Source of the DNA: Paraliobacillus ryukyuensis
GTDB lineage: Bacteria > Bacillota > Bacilli > Bacillales > Amphibacillaceae
Direction: 5' to 3'
Assembly: GCF_003315295.1 (NCBI RefSeq)
Contig: NZ_QNRI01000003.1
Span: 1-64,000 of the forward strand
DNA length: 64,000 bases
The notes beneath the pieces were generated by a model that saw only the letters and a program-made list of their open reading frames with translations, searched no databases and was not told the origin of the DNA. The position numbers were made by a program, and so were the translations under genes. Shown here piece by piece: positions 36,170 through 45,432 of the stretch. Every line of letters starts with the position of its first letter. Position 1 is the first letter of the stretch.

Positions 36170-36252
36170 CGAAGGAGATTAAACTTTATTTGAGGTTTGA
36201 TGTTGTTAGCACGAGTGATTATATCATTTAGACGATCAGCTCCATGATTTAA

Positions 36253-36555
36253 TTACCGTTTTATTTTGTCTGCATAAGCTGCAACAACAAATGCTAGATC
36301 ATCATTCCCAAAAGCTTGTAGTACTTGTAACAGTAACTCATGATCGATTTCATCCGAGTCATTGGCAGAAACGGTGTATTCCATGACTTCTTCTAATAGC
36401 GCATTCACTGGTTGCATCGGATATGCTTCCTGATAAATGGTTATTGGATCAAGCTTATTATTTATACACCATTGGGCAAACAATAATATCATGTCTTTTT
36501 CTTGATTTTGATAATTTTCAATGATTTGTTGCTCTCGTTCATTTTGATTCAACAC
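36253..36555 (-). CDS. uncharacterised small acidic protein
   Basis: A 100-residue protein I do not recognise. It is acidic and mostly helical, with ERTQQII-like charged N-terminal helices and the segment MILLFAQWCINNKLDPITIYQEAYP; no membrane helix or metal motif is visible. The start is a GTG or the TTG directly after it, behind AAAGGTGG. The csp terminator ends only 17 nt upstream, leaving no room for a separate promoter, so expression must come through that terminator or from inside csp. Confidence 0.75.
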   Translation of the reverse strand: MLNQNEREQQIIENYQNQEKDMILLFAQWCINNKLDPITIYQEAYPMQPVNALLEEVMEYTVSANDSDEIDHELLLQVLQAFGNDDLAFVVAAYADKIKR

Positions 36556-36571
36556 AAATACCACCTTTTAG

Positions 36572-36608
36572 AAAAAAAGATGTATCTCTTAAGCAGAGAT
36601 ACATCTTT
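36572..36608 (-). terminator. terminator after the cold-shock gene
   Basis: AAGATGTATCTCT and AGAGATACATCTT form a 13-bp perfect stem, followed by seven Ts on the minus strand. It is immediately upstream of the ribosome site of the next gene. Confidence 0.93.
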
Positions 36609-36616
36609 CATTAATA

Positions 36617-36814
36617 TTATTTAGCTACAACGTTAGCTGCTTGTGGTCCACGGTTTCCTTCAACAATTTCGAATTCTACTGTTTGACCTTCGTTTAACGT
36701 TTTAAAGCCTTCAGCTTGAATTGCTGAGAAGTGTACGAATACATCGTCTCCGTCTTCACGTTCGATGAATCCGAAACCTTTATCTGCATTAAACCATTTT
36801 ACTGTTCCTGTCAT
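36617..36814 (-). CDS. cold-shock protein (CspA/CspB family)
   Basis: A 65-residue OB-fold RNA chaperone with RNP1 KGFGFIE and RNP2 VFVHFSA and the family ending [14 protein letters not shown]. It melts RNA structure and aids translation in the cold. The ATG at 36814 is about 9 nt after AAGGAGG; an ATG two codons upstream is too close. The leader of about 80 nt may form cold-responsive structure. Confidence 0.96.
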   Translation of the reverse strand: MTGTVKWFNADKGFGFIEREDGDDVFVHFSAIQAEGFKTLNEGQTVEFEIVEGNRGPQAANVVAK

Positions 36815-36902
36815 GCTCATCGACCTCCTTACAATAAAAGTGAAAAGTAATGGAACAAATGATATTACCTTTACAACACTTATTGTGAAGAGACCGTAAA
36901 GA

Positions 36903-36930
36903 AATATACCACTTCCAATTGCTTTTACAA
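36903..36930 (-). promoter_or_regulatory. promoter of the cold-shock gene
   Basis: TTGTAA (36930-36925), a 16-nt spacer and TATATT (36908-36903) with a TG one base upstream, making an extended -10. A TTGATT-17-TACATT pair further upstream is an alternative. The leader is about 80 nt. Confidence 0.55.
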
Positions 36931-37185
36931 TACAAATGTACTACGTTTTCATGTAAAAATCAACTCATTACAATGGAAAAAGCTAGCTATTTTCTTTATG
37001 TTGATACTGCCAATTGTTATCATCATGCCTATTTGCTCCATATTATAGAAATTTATTAATTTTTTTAATTCCTCTAGAATTTGTTAGTTTTAGAACCTAT
37101 GTTAATTATCACCATAAATTGTTACTTATTAAGATTTTATCTTGCTAAGTGATTGGCGACATTGCCAACTTTCTATATAATTAAG

Positions 37186-37214
37186 TTGAAAAAATCGTCA
37201 ATTTTTTGTATAAT
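37186..37214 (+). promoter_or_regulatory. sigma-A promoter of trhO
   Basis: TTGAAA, a 17-nt spacer and a perfect TATAAT. A TTGGC-N6-GCCAA inverted repeat at 37154-37169 lies 16 nt before the -35 box. The rest of the 36931-37185 gap is AT-rich with nothing I can name. Confidence 0.8.
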
Positions 37215-37300
37215 ATGTGCTTGCAAGAGACATGCAGATAGAAAAGTTCACCCCTACACGCGTATCTTGCAAATACGAATGAATAGGTGGTTAAACCAAA

Positions 37301-38269
37301 ATGGAAAAATATCAAGTATTATTGTATTACAATTATGTACACTTAGAAGACCCAGAGGGATTTGCAAAAGAGCATTTAGACTTTTGTAATGAATTAGGAT
37401 TAAAAGGGCGTATCTTAGTTGCTGAAGAAGGAATGAATGGTACCGTTTCTGGTACAGAAGAAGCGACAAACAAGTACATGGAAGCCATGCACAAAGATCC
37501 ACGCTTTGCTGATATGATGTTTAAAGTCGATGAAGCAGAAGGACATACCTTTAAGAAAATGCACGTGCGTCCACGTCCAGAACTTGTAACTCTGCGTTTA
37601 GAAAATGACATTAATCCAAAAGAAACAACTGGTAACTATTTAACACCAAAAGAATTTTATGAAGCCATGCAAGACGAAGATACTGTTGTCATTGATGCAC
37701 GAAATGACTATGAATATGATCTAGGTCATTTCCGTGGAGCAATTCGTCCAGATATCCACACATTCCGCGAGCTACCTGAATGGATTGAAGAAAATAAAGA
37801 ACAATTTGAAGATAAACGAATCCTCACGTATTGTACTGGTGGTATTCGTTGCGAAAAATTCTCTGGTTGGCTCGTAGAAAAAGGATTTGAAGATGTCAAC
37901 CAATTACATGGTGGTATTGCAACGTATGGGAAAGATCCAGAAGTACAAGGCGAATTATGGGATGGTCAAATGTATGTATTTGATGAGCGGATTAGCGTGC
38001 CAATTAACCGCAAAGAACATGTAATTGTTGGAAAAGATTATTTTGACGGGACTCCATGTGAACGCTATGTCAACTGTGCAAACCCAGACTGTAACAAACA
38101 AATTCTCTGCTCAGAAGAAAATGAGCATAAATATATGCGAGGTTGTACACATGAGTGCCGTGTGTCCCCTAGAAATATGTATGTAAAAGAGCACGGCTTA
38201 ACAGAAGCTGAAATCCAAGCTCGTTTACAACGTATTGAAGAAGAAGATAACGTTACTACAGCAATGTAA
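37301..38269 (+). CDS. trhO: tRNA uridine(34) hydroxylase TrhO (rhodanese family)
   Basis: A 322-residue enzyme (YbfQ/YceA type) that makes 5-hydroxyuridine at wobble position 34 with oxygen. It has an acylphosphatase-like N-terminal domain ([16 protein letters not shown]), a central rhodanese domain with the catalytic loop CTGGIRCEK, and a Cys-rich C-terminal motif ([31 protein letters not shown]). GTGG-type ribosome site before the ATG. It is a single gene with its own promoter and terminator. Confidence 0.94.
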   Translation: MEKYQVLLYYNYVHLEDPEGFAKEHLDFCNELGLKGRILVAEEGMNGTVSGTEEATNKYMEAMHKDPRFADMMFKVDEAEGHTFKKMHVRPRPELVTLRLENDINPKETTGNYLTPKEFYEAMQDEDTVVIDARNDYEYDLGHFRGAIRPDIHTFRELPEWIEENKEQFEDKRILTYCTGGIRCEKFSGWLVEKGFEDVNQLHGGIATYGKDPEVQGELWDGQMYVFDERISVPINRKEHVIVGKDYFDGTPCERYVNCANPDCNKQILCSEENEHKYMRGCTHECRVSPRNMYVKEHGLTEAEIQARLQRIEEEDNVTTAM

Positions 38270-38279
38270 CTATCTTATT

Positions 38280-38318
38280 AAAAATCCGCTTCCCAGCATG
38301 ATTAGGGAGCGGATTTTT
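38280..38318 (+). terminator. terminator after trhO
   Basis: AAAATCCGCTTCCC pairs with GGGAGCGGATTTT (one bulged T) and runs into Ts. Confidence 0.88.
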
Positions 38319-38349
38319 GCTGCATTATGGACGATTCCACGTGATTAGC

Positions 38350-38400
38350 GGTCGCTCTGTGGTGCTTTGTGGTCACTTGTCAGCCATTTACGGGCACTTC
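38350..38400. repeat. degenerate 10-nt tandem repeat
   Basis: Five roughly 10-nt units follow one another: GGTCGCTCTGT, GGTGCTTTGT, GGTCACTTGT, CAGCCATTTA, CGGGCACTTC. The stretch is more GC-rich than its surroundings and does not code. It may be one copy of a dispersed intergenic repeat. Confidence 0.45.
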
Positions 38401-38490
38401 CCTATCATGCAGGGCATTTATTTTGACTTTATACATGTTCCTTGATAACTTTAAATATAATTACATAAAAAGGGAGGGGAATGATGATTG

Positions 38491-38970
38491 ATGACAGTTT
38501 ATAGCTATAAAGCAAAAACGATTTCTGGTGAAGACAAATCGCTAGCAGATTACCAAGGAAAAGCATTATTAATTGTTAATACCGCTACAAAATGTGGGTT
38601 TGCACCGCAATTTGATGGATTACAGAAGCTTTATGATAAATACAATCAAGAGGGGTTTGAAGTATTAGGTTTTCCTAGCAACCAATTTATGAATCAAGAA
38701 CCTGGTTCAGATGAAGACATCAATTCCACTTGTAAATTAAATTATGGTGTCACATTCCCAATGTTCAGTAAAGTTGATGTGAATGGCAAGTCAGCACACC
38801 CACTGTTTCGTTATCTTACGAAAGAAGCACCAGGTTTACTAGGTGATAACGTAAAGTGGAATTTCACTAAATTCCTTATCGATAAGGAAGGAAAAGTAGT
38901 AAAGCGCTATGCACCAAAAACAGAGCCTAAAGACATTGAAACAGATATCCAAGAAGTATTAAATAAATAA
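38491..38970 (+). CDS. glutathione-peroxidase-like thiol peroxidase
   Basis: A 159-residue member of the glutathione peroxidase family (BsaA type in Bacilli), with the peroxidatic Cys35 in NTATKCGFAPQ, Gln in FPSNQFMNQEPG and Trp in VKWNFTKFLID. It has Cys rather than selenocysteine and probably uses thioredoxin. The ATG at 38491 gives the family N terminus; a TTG one codon earlier is better spaced from GGGAGGGG and is possible. Confidence 0.92.
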   Translation: MTVYSYKAKTISGEDKSLADYQGKALLIVNTATKCGFAPQFDGLQKLYDKYNQEGFEVLGFPSNQFMNQEPGSDEDINSTCKLNYGVTFPMFSKVDVNGKSAHPLFRYLTKEAPGLLGDNVKWNFTKFLIDKEGKVVKRYAPKTEPKDIETDIQEVLNK

Positions 38971-38978
38971 GAAACCTC

Positions 38979-39018
38979 AATGGTCAGGAGATAGCTATCT
39001 CCTGACCATTTATTATTA
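38979..39018 (+). terminator. terminator after the peroxidase gene
   Basis: A 32-nt perfect palindrome (38979-39010; each half AATGGTCAGGAGATAG) followed by TTATTATT. It also insulates the germination operon. Confidence 0.8.
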
Positions 39019-39032
39019 AAATTAGAATTTTA

Positions 39033-39063
39033 TGCATAAATCATTTACTCCTCTGAGATAATA
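39033..39063 (+). promoter_or_regulatory. candidate SigG promoter of the ger operon
   Basis: TGCATA, an 18-nt spacer and GATAATA resemble the forespore SigG consensus (TGMATA and CATACTA). It lies about 33 nt before the gerA-type ATG. Germinant receptor operons are SigG-controlled in B. subtilis, which supports the call. Confidence 0.55.
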
Positions 39064-39096
39064 CCAGTATTAACAATTTGCTCTGGAGAATGATCT

Positions 39097-40572
39097 ATGT
39101 TTAGTAAAAAATCAAACAGTATCTCAACAAAAGCAACAAATACAAAGCTAATCACTGCAAATCTCAATCAAAACTTATCGGAAATCACAGCCATCTTTAA
39201 AGACGATCGTGACTTTTCCATTCGGCATTTTCATTTTAGTGGTACCGTCCCTGCTGCACTTGTTTATCTTAATACCCTTGTTGACCAAGACATGATTGCA
39301 CAAAATGTGTTAAAAGCATTGAAACAACAACAAAACGGTGGTAATCAATTGGCTAATAACATAAATAAAACGGTGATGGAAGAAATTATCTATCCTACGG
39401 AAATACAAGAAGCCAATAACCTAACTACCGTGGTTAATTCTATTCTCCAAGGGGACACTGTTATTTTAATTGCTGGTCACACTAGTGCCTATTACGTCAA
39501 TACATATAAGATCCCAGAGCGCAGTGTCACACAACCTGAGTCCGAACAAGTTATCCGCGGACCTCATGATGGGTTTGTAGAAAATTTAGCAACCAATATT
39601 TCATTAATACGCTACCGACTATCCAATCAATCATTACGGATTACACCAAAAGAACTTGGCAAACAAACGAAAACAAAAGTCGCTGTCCTATACGTAGAAA
39701 ATCTAGTTGATAATAATGTCCGTGAGGAAGTCGAGCACAGGCTGAACGCCATTACCATTAATCGAATTTTAGATACCAGTTATCTAGAGCAGTTGATTCA
39801 AGACCACCCTAGATCGCCTTTCCCACAGTTGCTATATACCGAACGCCCTGATGTCATTGTAGGAAACCTGCTAGAAGGTCGCGTTGCCATTATGACCGAC
39901 GGATCACCAGGAGGCTTAATCGCACCAGCAACTATCACACAATTCATTCAAACATCATCTGATTATAATCAAAACTTTATGATCAGTTCATTTATTCGAA
40001 TGATTCGCGTCCTAGCATTAATTCTTTCTTTAGTAACACCATCCTTTTATGTTGCTGTTGTGTCTTACCATCCGGAATTAATCCCAACGCGCTTTGCCAT
40101 TGCCATCACTAGTGGTAGAACCGGCGTACCCTTCGCTTTAATTATGGAAGTCTTTATCATGGAAATAATTATGGAAATTCTTAGAGAAGCTACGATAAGA
40201 ATGCCAAAACAAATCGGCAATGCCATTAGTATTGTCGGTGTTTTAGTCATTGGTCAGGCAGCAGTAGAAGCCGGTTTTGTCAGCCCATTAACTGTTGTAT
40301 TTGTCGCGATTACAACAATCGGATCGTTTGCAACACCGAATTATAGTATGGGATTTTCTTTTCGTTTGCTTCGTTTCTTTTCACTCCTTTTGACAGGTCT
40401 ACTAGGTTTTTATGGATTTATGATTAGTTGGATGATCATTATGAATCATCTACTTTCCCTACGTTCTTTCGGTGTCCCCTATATGTCGCCTATCTCCCCA
40501 GTCCATTGGAAAGGATTACGAGATTCGATTATAAAAGCACCGATTAAATGGTTAATCAATCGTCAAAAATGA
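39097..40572 (+). CDS. spore germinant receptor A subunit (GerA family)
   Basis: A 491-residue GerAA/GerKA-type protein. A soluble N-terminal domain of about 280 residues (IKDDRDF-like start, then RGPHDGFVENLATNISLIRYRL) precedes about five membrane helices. The conserved PSFYVAVVSYHPELIPT and the IGQAAVEAGFVSPLTVVFVAITTI segments are clear. A subunits form the oligomeric nutrient-gated channel in the spore inner membrane. CTGGAG lies before the ATG. It is the first gene of an A-B-C operon; the nutrient recognised cannot be read from sequence. Confidence 0.93.
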   Translation: MFSKKSNSISTKATNTKLITANLNQNLSEITAIFKDDRDFSIRHFHFSGTVPAALVYLNTLVDQDMIAQNVLKALKQQQNGGNQLANNINKTVMEEIIYPTEIQEANNLTTVVNSILQGDTVILIAGHTSAYYVNTYKIPERSVTQPESEQVIRGPHDGFVENLATNISLIRYRLSNQSLRITPKELGKQTKTKVAVLYVENLVDNNVREEVEHRLNAITINRILDTSYLEQLIQDHPRSPFPQLLYTERPDVIVGNLLEGRVAIMTDGSPGGLIAPATITQFIQTSSDYNQNFMISSFIRMIRVLALILSLVTPSFYVAVVSYHPELIPTRFAIAITSGRTGVPFALIMEVFIMEIIMEILREATIRMPKQIGNAISIVGVLVIGQAAVEAGFVSPLTVVFVAITTIGSFATPNYSMGFSFRLLRFFSLLLTGLLGFYGFMISWMIIMNHLLSLRSFGVPYMSPISPVHWKGLRDSIIKAPIKWLINRQK

Positions 40573-40633
40573 ATAAACGAAACATGGAGTAAACTTTGTT
40601 CTAACGTGATCGATCCAGAGGAGCATATAAACG

Positions 40634-41758
40634 ATGCAAAAACAGGACATCAAAATTACCACACTGCAGCAGGCAACTGTACTAATTAATAGTACGATTG
40701 GGATCAGTGTACTCTCTTTACCTCGACTAGGTGCTAAAGAAATTGGAACTGGCACTATGCTACTTACATTGATCGTACTTATCATTCTCTTCTTATTTGT
40801 CATTCTGTTTGCGATATTGGGGCGAAGACACGCGAACCAAACACTAATAGAATACGGAAATACCCTATTAGGCAAACCAATCAATTTTATCTTTGGTATT
40901 CTATTAGTATTGCAATTTTTGGTATTAACTGCGCTTATTTTGCGGGAATTTGCTGAACTTATGGCTGTTGCTCTGTTGAGGGAAACGCCTTTATACGTCA
41001 TTATGCTAATCATGCTTATTACAGTCATGCTATCTATAAAAAAAGAATTCATTGTATTTGGTTATACACATATGTACTACTTTCCCTATATTCTTGTACC
41101 TGGAATACTCTTGATTATGTTACTATTTCCTAAAATCCATTACTATAATTTATTGCCTGTGTTAGGTAATCATTTTTCTATCACAAATATGACGGATGTT
41201 GGAACAAACATGCTTACCCTCCCTTTTTTTCAAATTGGGCTATTTACCATTTTAATTGTTATTCCTAGAATGAAAAAACCTAAAAAAGCACTTAAAAGTA
41301 GCATCTTGGCCTGGGTAACCGCTAGTTTCATTATTATGTCCATCATTGTAATAACATTTGGTTATTTAGGTAGTGATATTATTAAGGACGAAGTTTGGCC
41401 TGTGTTAACGTTATCTAAATCAGCAACCATACCCTTGCCCCCACTTCAACGACTAGATGTTATCTTTGTTGTTTTTTGGATTATAACTGGGTACACCACC
41501 ATTTTTACCGGTTATTTTATAGCCAATGAACTATGTTGTATGCTAGTTAATATAGACGAAAAGAAGCGACACGTGGCAATACTTTTTGTCCCAGTTGTCT
41601 TTACAATTGCGCTTATACCAAAAAATCACCTCATACTATATGAATGGATGTTTCTCATCGGTAAGTATAGTTTTATTTTTACAGCTAGTTACCCAATTCT
41701 ATTGCTTATTATTAGCTTATTTAAATATGGTTGGTACGCAAGGAGACACGAACAGTGA
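40634..41758 (+). CDS. spore germinant receptor B subunit (GerAB/APC family)
   Basis: A 374-residue integral protein with ten predicted helices, of the GerAB family within the APC superfamily. The first helix has LINSTIGISVLSLPRLGAKE, an amino-acid-transporter-like ligand motif. B subunits bind the germinant directly. GAGGAGC precedes the ATG. The stop codon overlaps the start of the C subunit. Confidence 0.92.
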   Translation: MQKQDIKITTLQQATVLINSTIGISVLSLPRLGAKEIGTGTMLLTLIVLIILFLFVILFAILGRRHANQTLIEYGNTLLGKPINFIFGILLVLQFLVLTALILREFAELMAVALLRETPLYVIMLIMLITVMLSIKKEFIVFGYTHMYYFPYILVPGILLIMLLFPKIHYYNLLPVLGNHFSITNMTDVGTNMLTLPFFQIGLFTILIVIPRMKKPKKALKSSILAWVTASFIIMSIIVITFGYLGSDIIKDEVWPVLTLSKSATIPLPPLQRLDVIFVVFWIITGYTTIFTGYFIANELCCMLVNIDEKKRHVAILFVPVVFTIALIPKNHLILYEWMFLIGKYSFIFTASYPILLLIISLFKYGWYARRHEQ

Positions 41759-42945
41759 AACAATTCATTACCTGTTGTATCTTATATCTATTCCTTTTAA
41801 TTACACTGAGTGGTTGCTGGGATCAGCATGAAATTGAGAAAAGAGCAACAATCATTGGATTAGCAGTAGATATCGCAACCCCAGAAGAAGTAGAAAAAGA
41901 GCAAGTCACAGCTTCCAATACTAATACAACCAATGATAAAGTCTTCGTAAAATTAACGGGACAATTAGCTGTACCTGGAAAAATTCAACTCGGACCAAAG
42001 TCAGGTGAATCTTCCCCAGACGAGGCGGTTTGGACAGTAGAAGGGTATGGACAGAATATAGGTGATGCAATCCAAAGTATGCAACAAAAGTTAGCACATG
42101 ATGTTTTTCTTGGACACCTACAAGTAATCATTATCTCTCCTGATGTGTTCAAAGAAGGGATGAATGATATTAATGATTATTTTAAAAGGCGCACAGATAT
42201 ACGTCGATCTATTTGGATGGCACTTGCTACAGATAAGGCAGCCGATCTGTTACATATATCCCCAAAACTCGAACTAGTTCCCGCTATGTACTTAGCCACT
42301 TCATTAGATCAAGCAACAGAAATGGGCAAATTTCCTGATTTACCAATTGATCAATACTGGTTCGCTAATGTAGCAAAGGGGAAACACGAAATTCTTCCCT
42401 ATCTTGAACAAAACGGAGATAATATTCGAATCGCTGGATTAGCTTATCAAAATGACGACATCCATTTTGTCGATCCATTTCATGTGATTTTTTATAACGG
42501 TATTACAGGAGAAAAACCTGGAGGGGCTTCTGCTATTATTAAGCTTACTAATGGCAATGTCTTAATGGAATCCAACTATCGGAGAGTTAAGTATGAGGTG
42601 AAACTAAAAAATGGAATGCCAACTATTAACGTTACCATTGGCATAGAAGGAGTAATCGAAGAAAAATCAAGCAAAGCAATTAATTTACATTTAGCAAAAA
42701 CGATTCAATCCATTGAACAAAGTGCAAAAAAGATGGCGGAAGAAGAATCATTAAATTTAATTGAAGACACCCAAAAAAACCAATCCGATATTTTTGGATT
42801 TGGTGAAATTGTCCGCGCTCACTTACCAAAATATTGGAATGAACATGTAAAAAAAGAAGCAGATTGGGAACGAATTTACAAAAAAATCCCTATTCATGTG
42901 ACCTATAAAGTAAAAGTTACGGGGATTGGGACACAGTTGCATTAA
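41755..42945 (+). CDS. spore germinant receptor C subunit (GerAC lipoprotein)
   Basis: A 396-residue lipoprotein with signal peptide and lipobox TLSGC followed by WDQHEIEKRATIIGLAVD, the standard GerAC N terminus. VFLGHLQVIIIS and RRTDIRRSIWMALAT are family motifs, and the C-terminal domain includes ADWERIYKKIPIHVTYKV. The start is the GTG at 41755 (AAGGAG 9 nt upstream), overlapping the B-subunit stop by 4 nt. An in-frame ATG eight codons earlier would spoil the signal peptide. Confidence 0.92.
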   Translation: MKQFITCCILYLFLLITLSGCWDQHEIEKRATIIGLAVDIATPEEVEKEQVTASNTNTTNDKVFVKLTGQLAVPGKIQLGPKSGESSPDEAVWTVEGYGQNIGDAIQSMQQKLAHDVFLGHLQVIIISPDVFKEGMNDINDYFKRRTDIRRSIWMALATDKAADLLHISPKLELVPAMYLATSLDQATEMGKFPDLPIDQYWFANVAKGKHEILPYLEQNGDNIRIAGLAYQNDDIHFVDPFHVIFYNGITGEKPGGASAIIKLTNGNVLMESNYRRVKYEVKLKNGMPTINVTIGIEGVIEEKSSKAINLHLAKTIQSIEQSAKKMAEEESLNLIEDTQKNQSDIFGFGEIVRAHLPKYWNEHVKKEADWERIYKKIPIHVTYKVKVTGIGTQLH

Positions 42946-42950
42946 TTCAT

Positions 42951-42989
42951 GCTTTTCCGCCGATGATTGGGGCTTTTCCGCCAATCATC
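42951..42989. repeat. short direct and inverted repeat after the ger operon
   Basis: GCTTTTCCGCC occurs twice (42951-42961 and 42972-42982). GATGATTGG and CCAATCATC form a 9-bp hairpin across them. A further GATGATCA follows. No T run is present, so it is not an obvious terminator. Confidence 0.45.
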
Positions 42990-43042
42990 TCCAAAGTTCG
43001 TCGATGATCATTTTGTTTCACAAAAAATCTTTGACTTTTCTA

Positions 43043-43075
43043 TAAAAACAGAAAGCGAGCCATCTCAGGCTCGCT
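43043..43075 (-). terminator. terminator of the rib operon
   Basis: On the minus strand AGCGAGCC and GGCTCGCT form a perfect 8-bp stem with a 6-nt loop, then TTCTGTTTTT. Confidence 0.85.
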
Positions 43076-43089
43076 CCCCCTAATTTCTA

Positions 43090-43557
43090 CTAGTTTAATG
43101 CTTGCATTAAATTTGCCATTTCAATTGCAGATACAGCTGCTTCTGCTCCTTTGTTTCCTGCTTTCGTACCTGCTCGTTCAATTGCTTGTTCAATATTTTC
43201 TGTTGTAAGCACACCAAAAATCACCGGCAAATTAGCTGCCATCGCTACGCTAGATATCCCTTTTGACACTTCTGCACATACATAATCAAAATGTGGCGTT
43301 GCCCCTCGAATAACCGTACCTAATGTAATGACAGCATCGTATTTTCCTGAATGAGCCATTTGTTTCGCTACTAAAGGGATTTCATATGCACCTGGCACCC
43401 AAGCAACCGTGATATTATCTTCTTGAACACCATGACGTTGTAATGTATCTTCTGCTCCACCTAATAGTTTGCTTGTGATGAATTCATTAAACCTCGCTAC
43501 GACAATCCCTACTTTTAAATCTGTTCCAATTAAATGTCCTTCTAATGTTTTTGTCAT
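43090..43557 (-). CDS. ribH: 6,7-dimethyl-8-ribityllumazine synthase
   Basis: A 155-residue lumazine synthase that condenses the ribitylamino-pyrimidine with dihydroxybutanone phosphate. Motifs: VARFNEFIT near the N terminus, [27 protein letters not shown] (catalytic His) and [11 protein letters not shown]. It forms the icosahedral shell with riboflavin synthase in Bacilli. Last gene of ribD-ribE-ribAB-ribH. Confidence 0.97.
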   Translation of the reverse strand: MTKTLEGHLIGTDLKVGIVVARFNEFITSKLLGGAEDTLQRHGVQEDNITVAWVPGAYEIPLVAKQMAHSGKYDAVITLGTVIRGATPHFDYVCAEVSKGISSVAMAANLPVIFGVLTTENIEQAIERAGTKAGNKGAEAAVSAIEMANLMQALN

Positions 43558-43572
43558 GTCAAAAACGCCTCC

Positions 43573-44766
43573 CTATCCGTGTAGTAAATGACCTAGTTTT
43601 GATTTTTTCGTGTTTAAATAGTTTTCATTATCTTTATTTGCTTGAATCTCAATTTCCTTGCGCTCAACGACTTCAATACCATATTCCGTCATACTCGCAA
43701 TTTTTCTAGGATTGTTGGTTAACAACACCATTTGTTTAACTCCAATGTCACGTAACATTTGCGCACTAACGGCATAATCACGTAAATCATCGGGAAAGCC
43801 TAGTTGATGATTGGCTTCGACTGTATCGTAGCCTTCTTCTTGCAGTTTATAGGCTTTCAACTTGTTTAATAAACCAATCCCTCTCCCTTCTTGACGCATA
43901 TAAATTAAGATACCTTTTCCAGCTCCTTCGATTTCCGCAAGTGCCTGCTCTAGTTGTGGTCCGCAATCACAGCGATGAGAACCGAACACATCTCCAGTCA
44001 AACATTCCGAGTGAATCCGCACTAACGGTTTATCTTCTGGATATATCTCACCTTTCACAATGGCTAAGTGTTCTTTTTTTGTCCATTTTTCCGTGTAAGC
44101 GATTAAGTGAAAATCACCGTACTTGGTTGGGAGATTAATCCCGACTTCCTTTTCTATTAATTTGTCATATTTTTTACGATATGCAATCAAATCTTGAATC
44201 GAAATGATTGGCATGTTTTCTTTTTCAGCCAAATCCTGCAGTGCAGGTAGTCGCGCCATGGTGCCATCTTCTTGCATAATTTCACAAATCACGCCTGCTT
44301 GCGTCGAGCCTGCTAAGCGAGCAAGATCCACGCAAGCTTCAGTATGACCTGCTCGTGCCAATACTCCAGCATCCTGTGCTACCAATGGAAATACATGCCC
44401 AGGTCGCTTAAAATCAGTGGCCAACGCAGTGGGCTCAATGAGTTTCTGAATCGTTAATGATCGCTCATAAGCACTAATCCCTGTATGCGCATCTTTATGA
44501 TCGACACTAACCGTAAATGCCGTTCCATGTGCATCCGTATTGTTTGCTACCATATGGTCTAAACCTAATTTGCTAGCTAATTCAGTTGCCATTGGTGTAC
44601 ATATTAATCCACGACCTTCTTTCGCCATATAATTAATTACTTCTGGTGTCGCGTGTTCTGCTAACGCAACAAAATCACCTTCATTTTCTCTATTCTCATC
44701 ATCGACGACGATAATTACTTGCCCTTTTTTTAATGCGGTTAATGCTTCTGTTATCGTATTGAGCAT
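43573..44766 (-). CDS. ribAB: bifunctional DHBP synthase / GTP cyclohydrolase II
   Basis: A 397-residue fusion protein. The N-terminal 3,4-dihydroxybutanone-4-phosphate synthase has [12 protein letters not shown] and [24 protein letters not shown]. The C-terminal GTP cyclohydrolase II has zinc ligands in [20 protein letters not shown] and the catalytic segment [17 protein letters not shown]. It supplies both precursors of riboflavin. AGGAGGG precedes the ATG. Confidence 0.97.
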   Translation of the reverse strand: MLNTITEALTALKKGQVIIVVDDENRENEGDFVALAEHATPEVINYMAKEGRGLICTPMATELASKLGLDHMVANNTDAHGTAFTVSVDHKDAHTGISAYERSLTIQKLIEPTALATDFKRPGHVFPLVAQDAGVLARAGHTEACVDLARLAGSTQAGVICEIMQEDGTMARLPALQDLAEKENMPIISIQDLIAYRKKYDKLIEKEVGINLPTKYGDFHLIAYTEKWTKKEHLAIVKGEIYPEDKPLVRIHSECLTGDVFGSHRCDCGPQLEQALAEIEGAGKGILIYMRQEGRGIGLLNKLKAYKLQEEGYDTVEANHQLGFPDDLRDYAVSAQMLRDIGVKQMVLLTNNPRKIASMTEYGIEVVERKEIEIQANKDNENYLNTKKSKLGHLLHG

Positions 44767-44778
44767 TTCTGTTCCCTC

Positions 44779-45432
44779 CTAATCCATAAATCCATTTTCT
44801 TTTAATGTCTGTGCTGTCAACGGATTGTCTTGTTCACTGTGCTTGTGGTTACGCAGTAAATGCTCCATGTATTTCGCCAGCATGTCGTATTCCAAATTGA
44901 CAATATCCCCTTGCTGTTTTTCTCCTAAAATGGTTGCCTGTTGTGTTTCTGGAATTAATGAAATAACAAAAGCGCTCGCTTTCACCTCAAATACGGTTAG
45001 CGATGTGCCATCTACCGTAACGGAACCTTTTGGCATCAGATACTTGATGCTATTTGGATCGACTTGAACCTCAAGATAGCGTGCGTTCGCTTCGGTCCAG
45101 ATACGCTTAATTTCTCCAAAAGTATCCACATGGCCTGAAACAAAATGACCACCAAATCGACCGTTGGCTTGCATCGCTCGCTCTAAATTCACTTCCGTTC
45201 CTGCTTTCGCTCGTGATAAAGAAGAATGGCGATACGTTTCTGGCATCACATCTACACTAAATTGCTGTTGGTTAAACGACGTAACGGTTAAACAAACACC
45301 ATTTACTGAGATACTGTCACCAACTTTCACATCTGAAAGTATCCTCGTCGCTTGTATGGTTAGCTTCAAGCTATTCGCCTGTTTTGATACGGCAATAATA
45401 TGTCCCTTTTCTTCAACGATTCCCGTAAACAT
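44779..45432 (-). CDS. ribE: riboflavin synthase alpha chain
   Basis: A 217-residue riboflavin synthase made of two tandem lumazine-binding barrels: MFTGIVEEKGHI and SVNGVCLTVT in the first, then GHVDTFGEI and TVDGTSLTV in the second. It dismutates two lumazines to riboflavin. The ATG directly follows the ribD stop codon, with CAGGAGG upstream inside ribD. Confidence 0.97.
   Translation of the reverse strand: MFTGIVEEKGHIIAVSKQANSLKLTIQATRILSDVKVGDSISVNGVCLTVTSFNQQQFSVDVMPETYRHSSLSRAKAGTEVNLERAMQANGRFGGHFVSGHVDTFGEIKRIWTEANARYLEVQVDPNSIKYLMPKGSVTVDGTSLTVFEVKASAFVISLIPETQQATILGEKQQGDIVNLEYDMLAKYMEHLLRNHKHSEQDNPLTAQTLKENGFMD

Noticed and set aside
36174-36228. Strong GAAGGAGA site followed by a TTG and 13 codons after ykwC
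   Set aside because: The frame is too short to support as a gene; it may be a remnant, but nothing else indicates translation.
40552-41052. A 166-codon minus-strand frame opposite the ger B subunit
   Set aside because: Antisense to a conserved gene with low-complexity Ile/Met/Ser content typical of a shadow frame.
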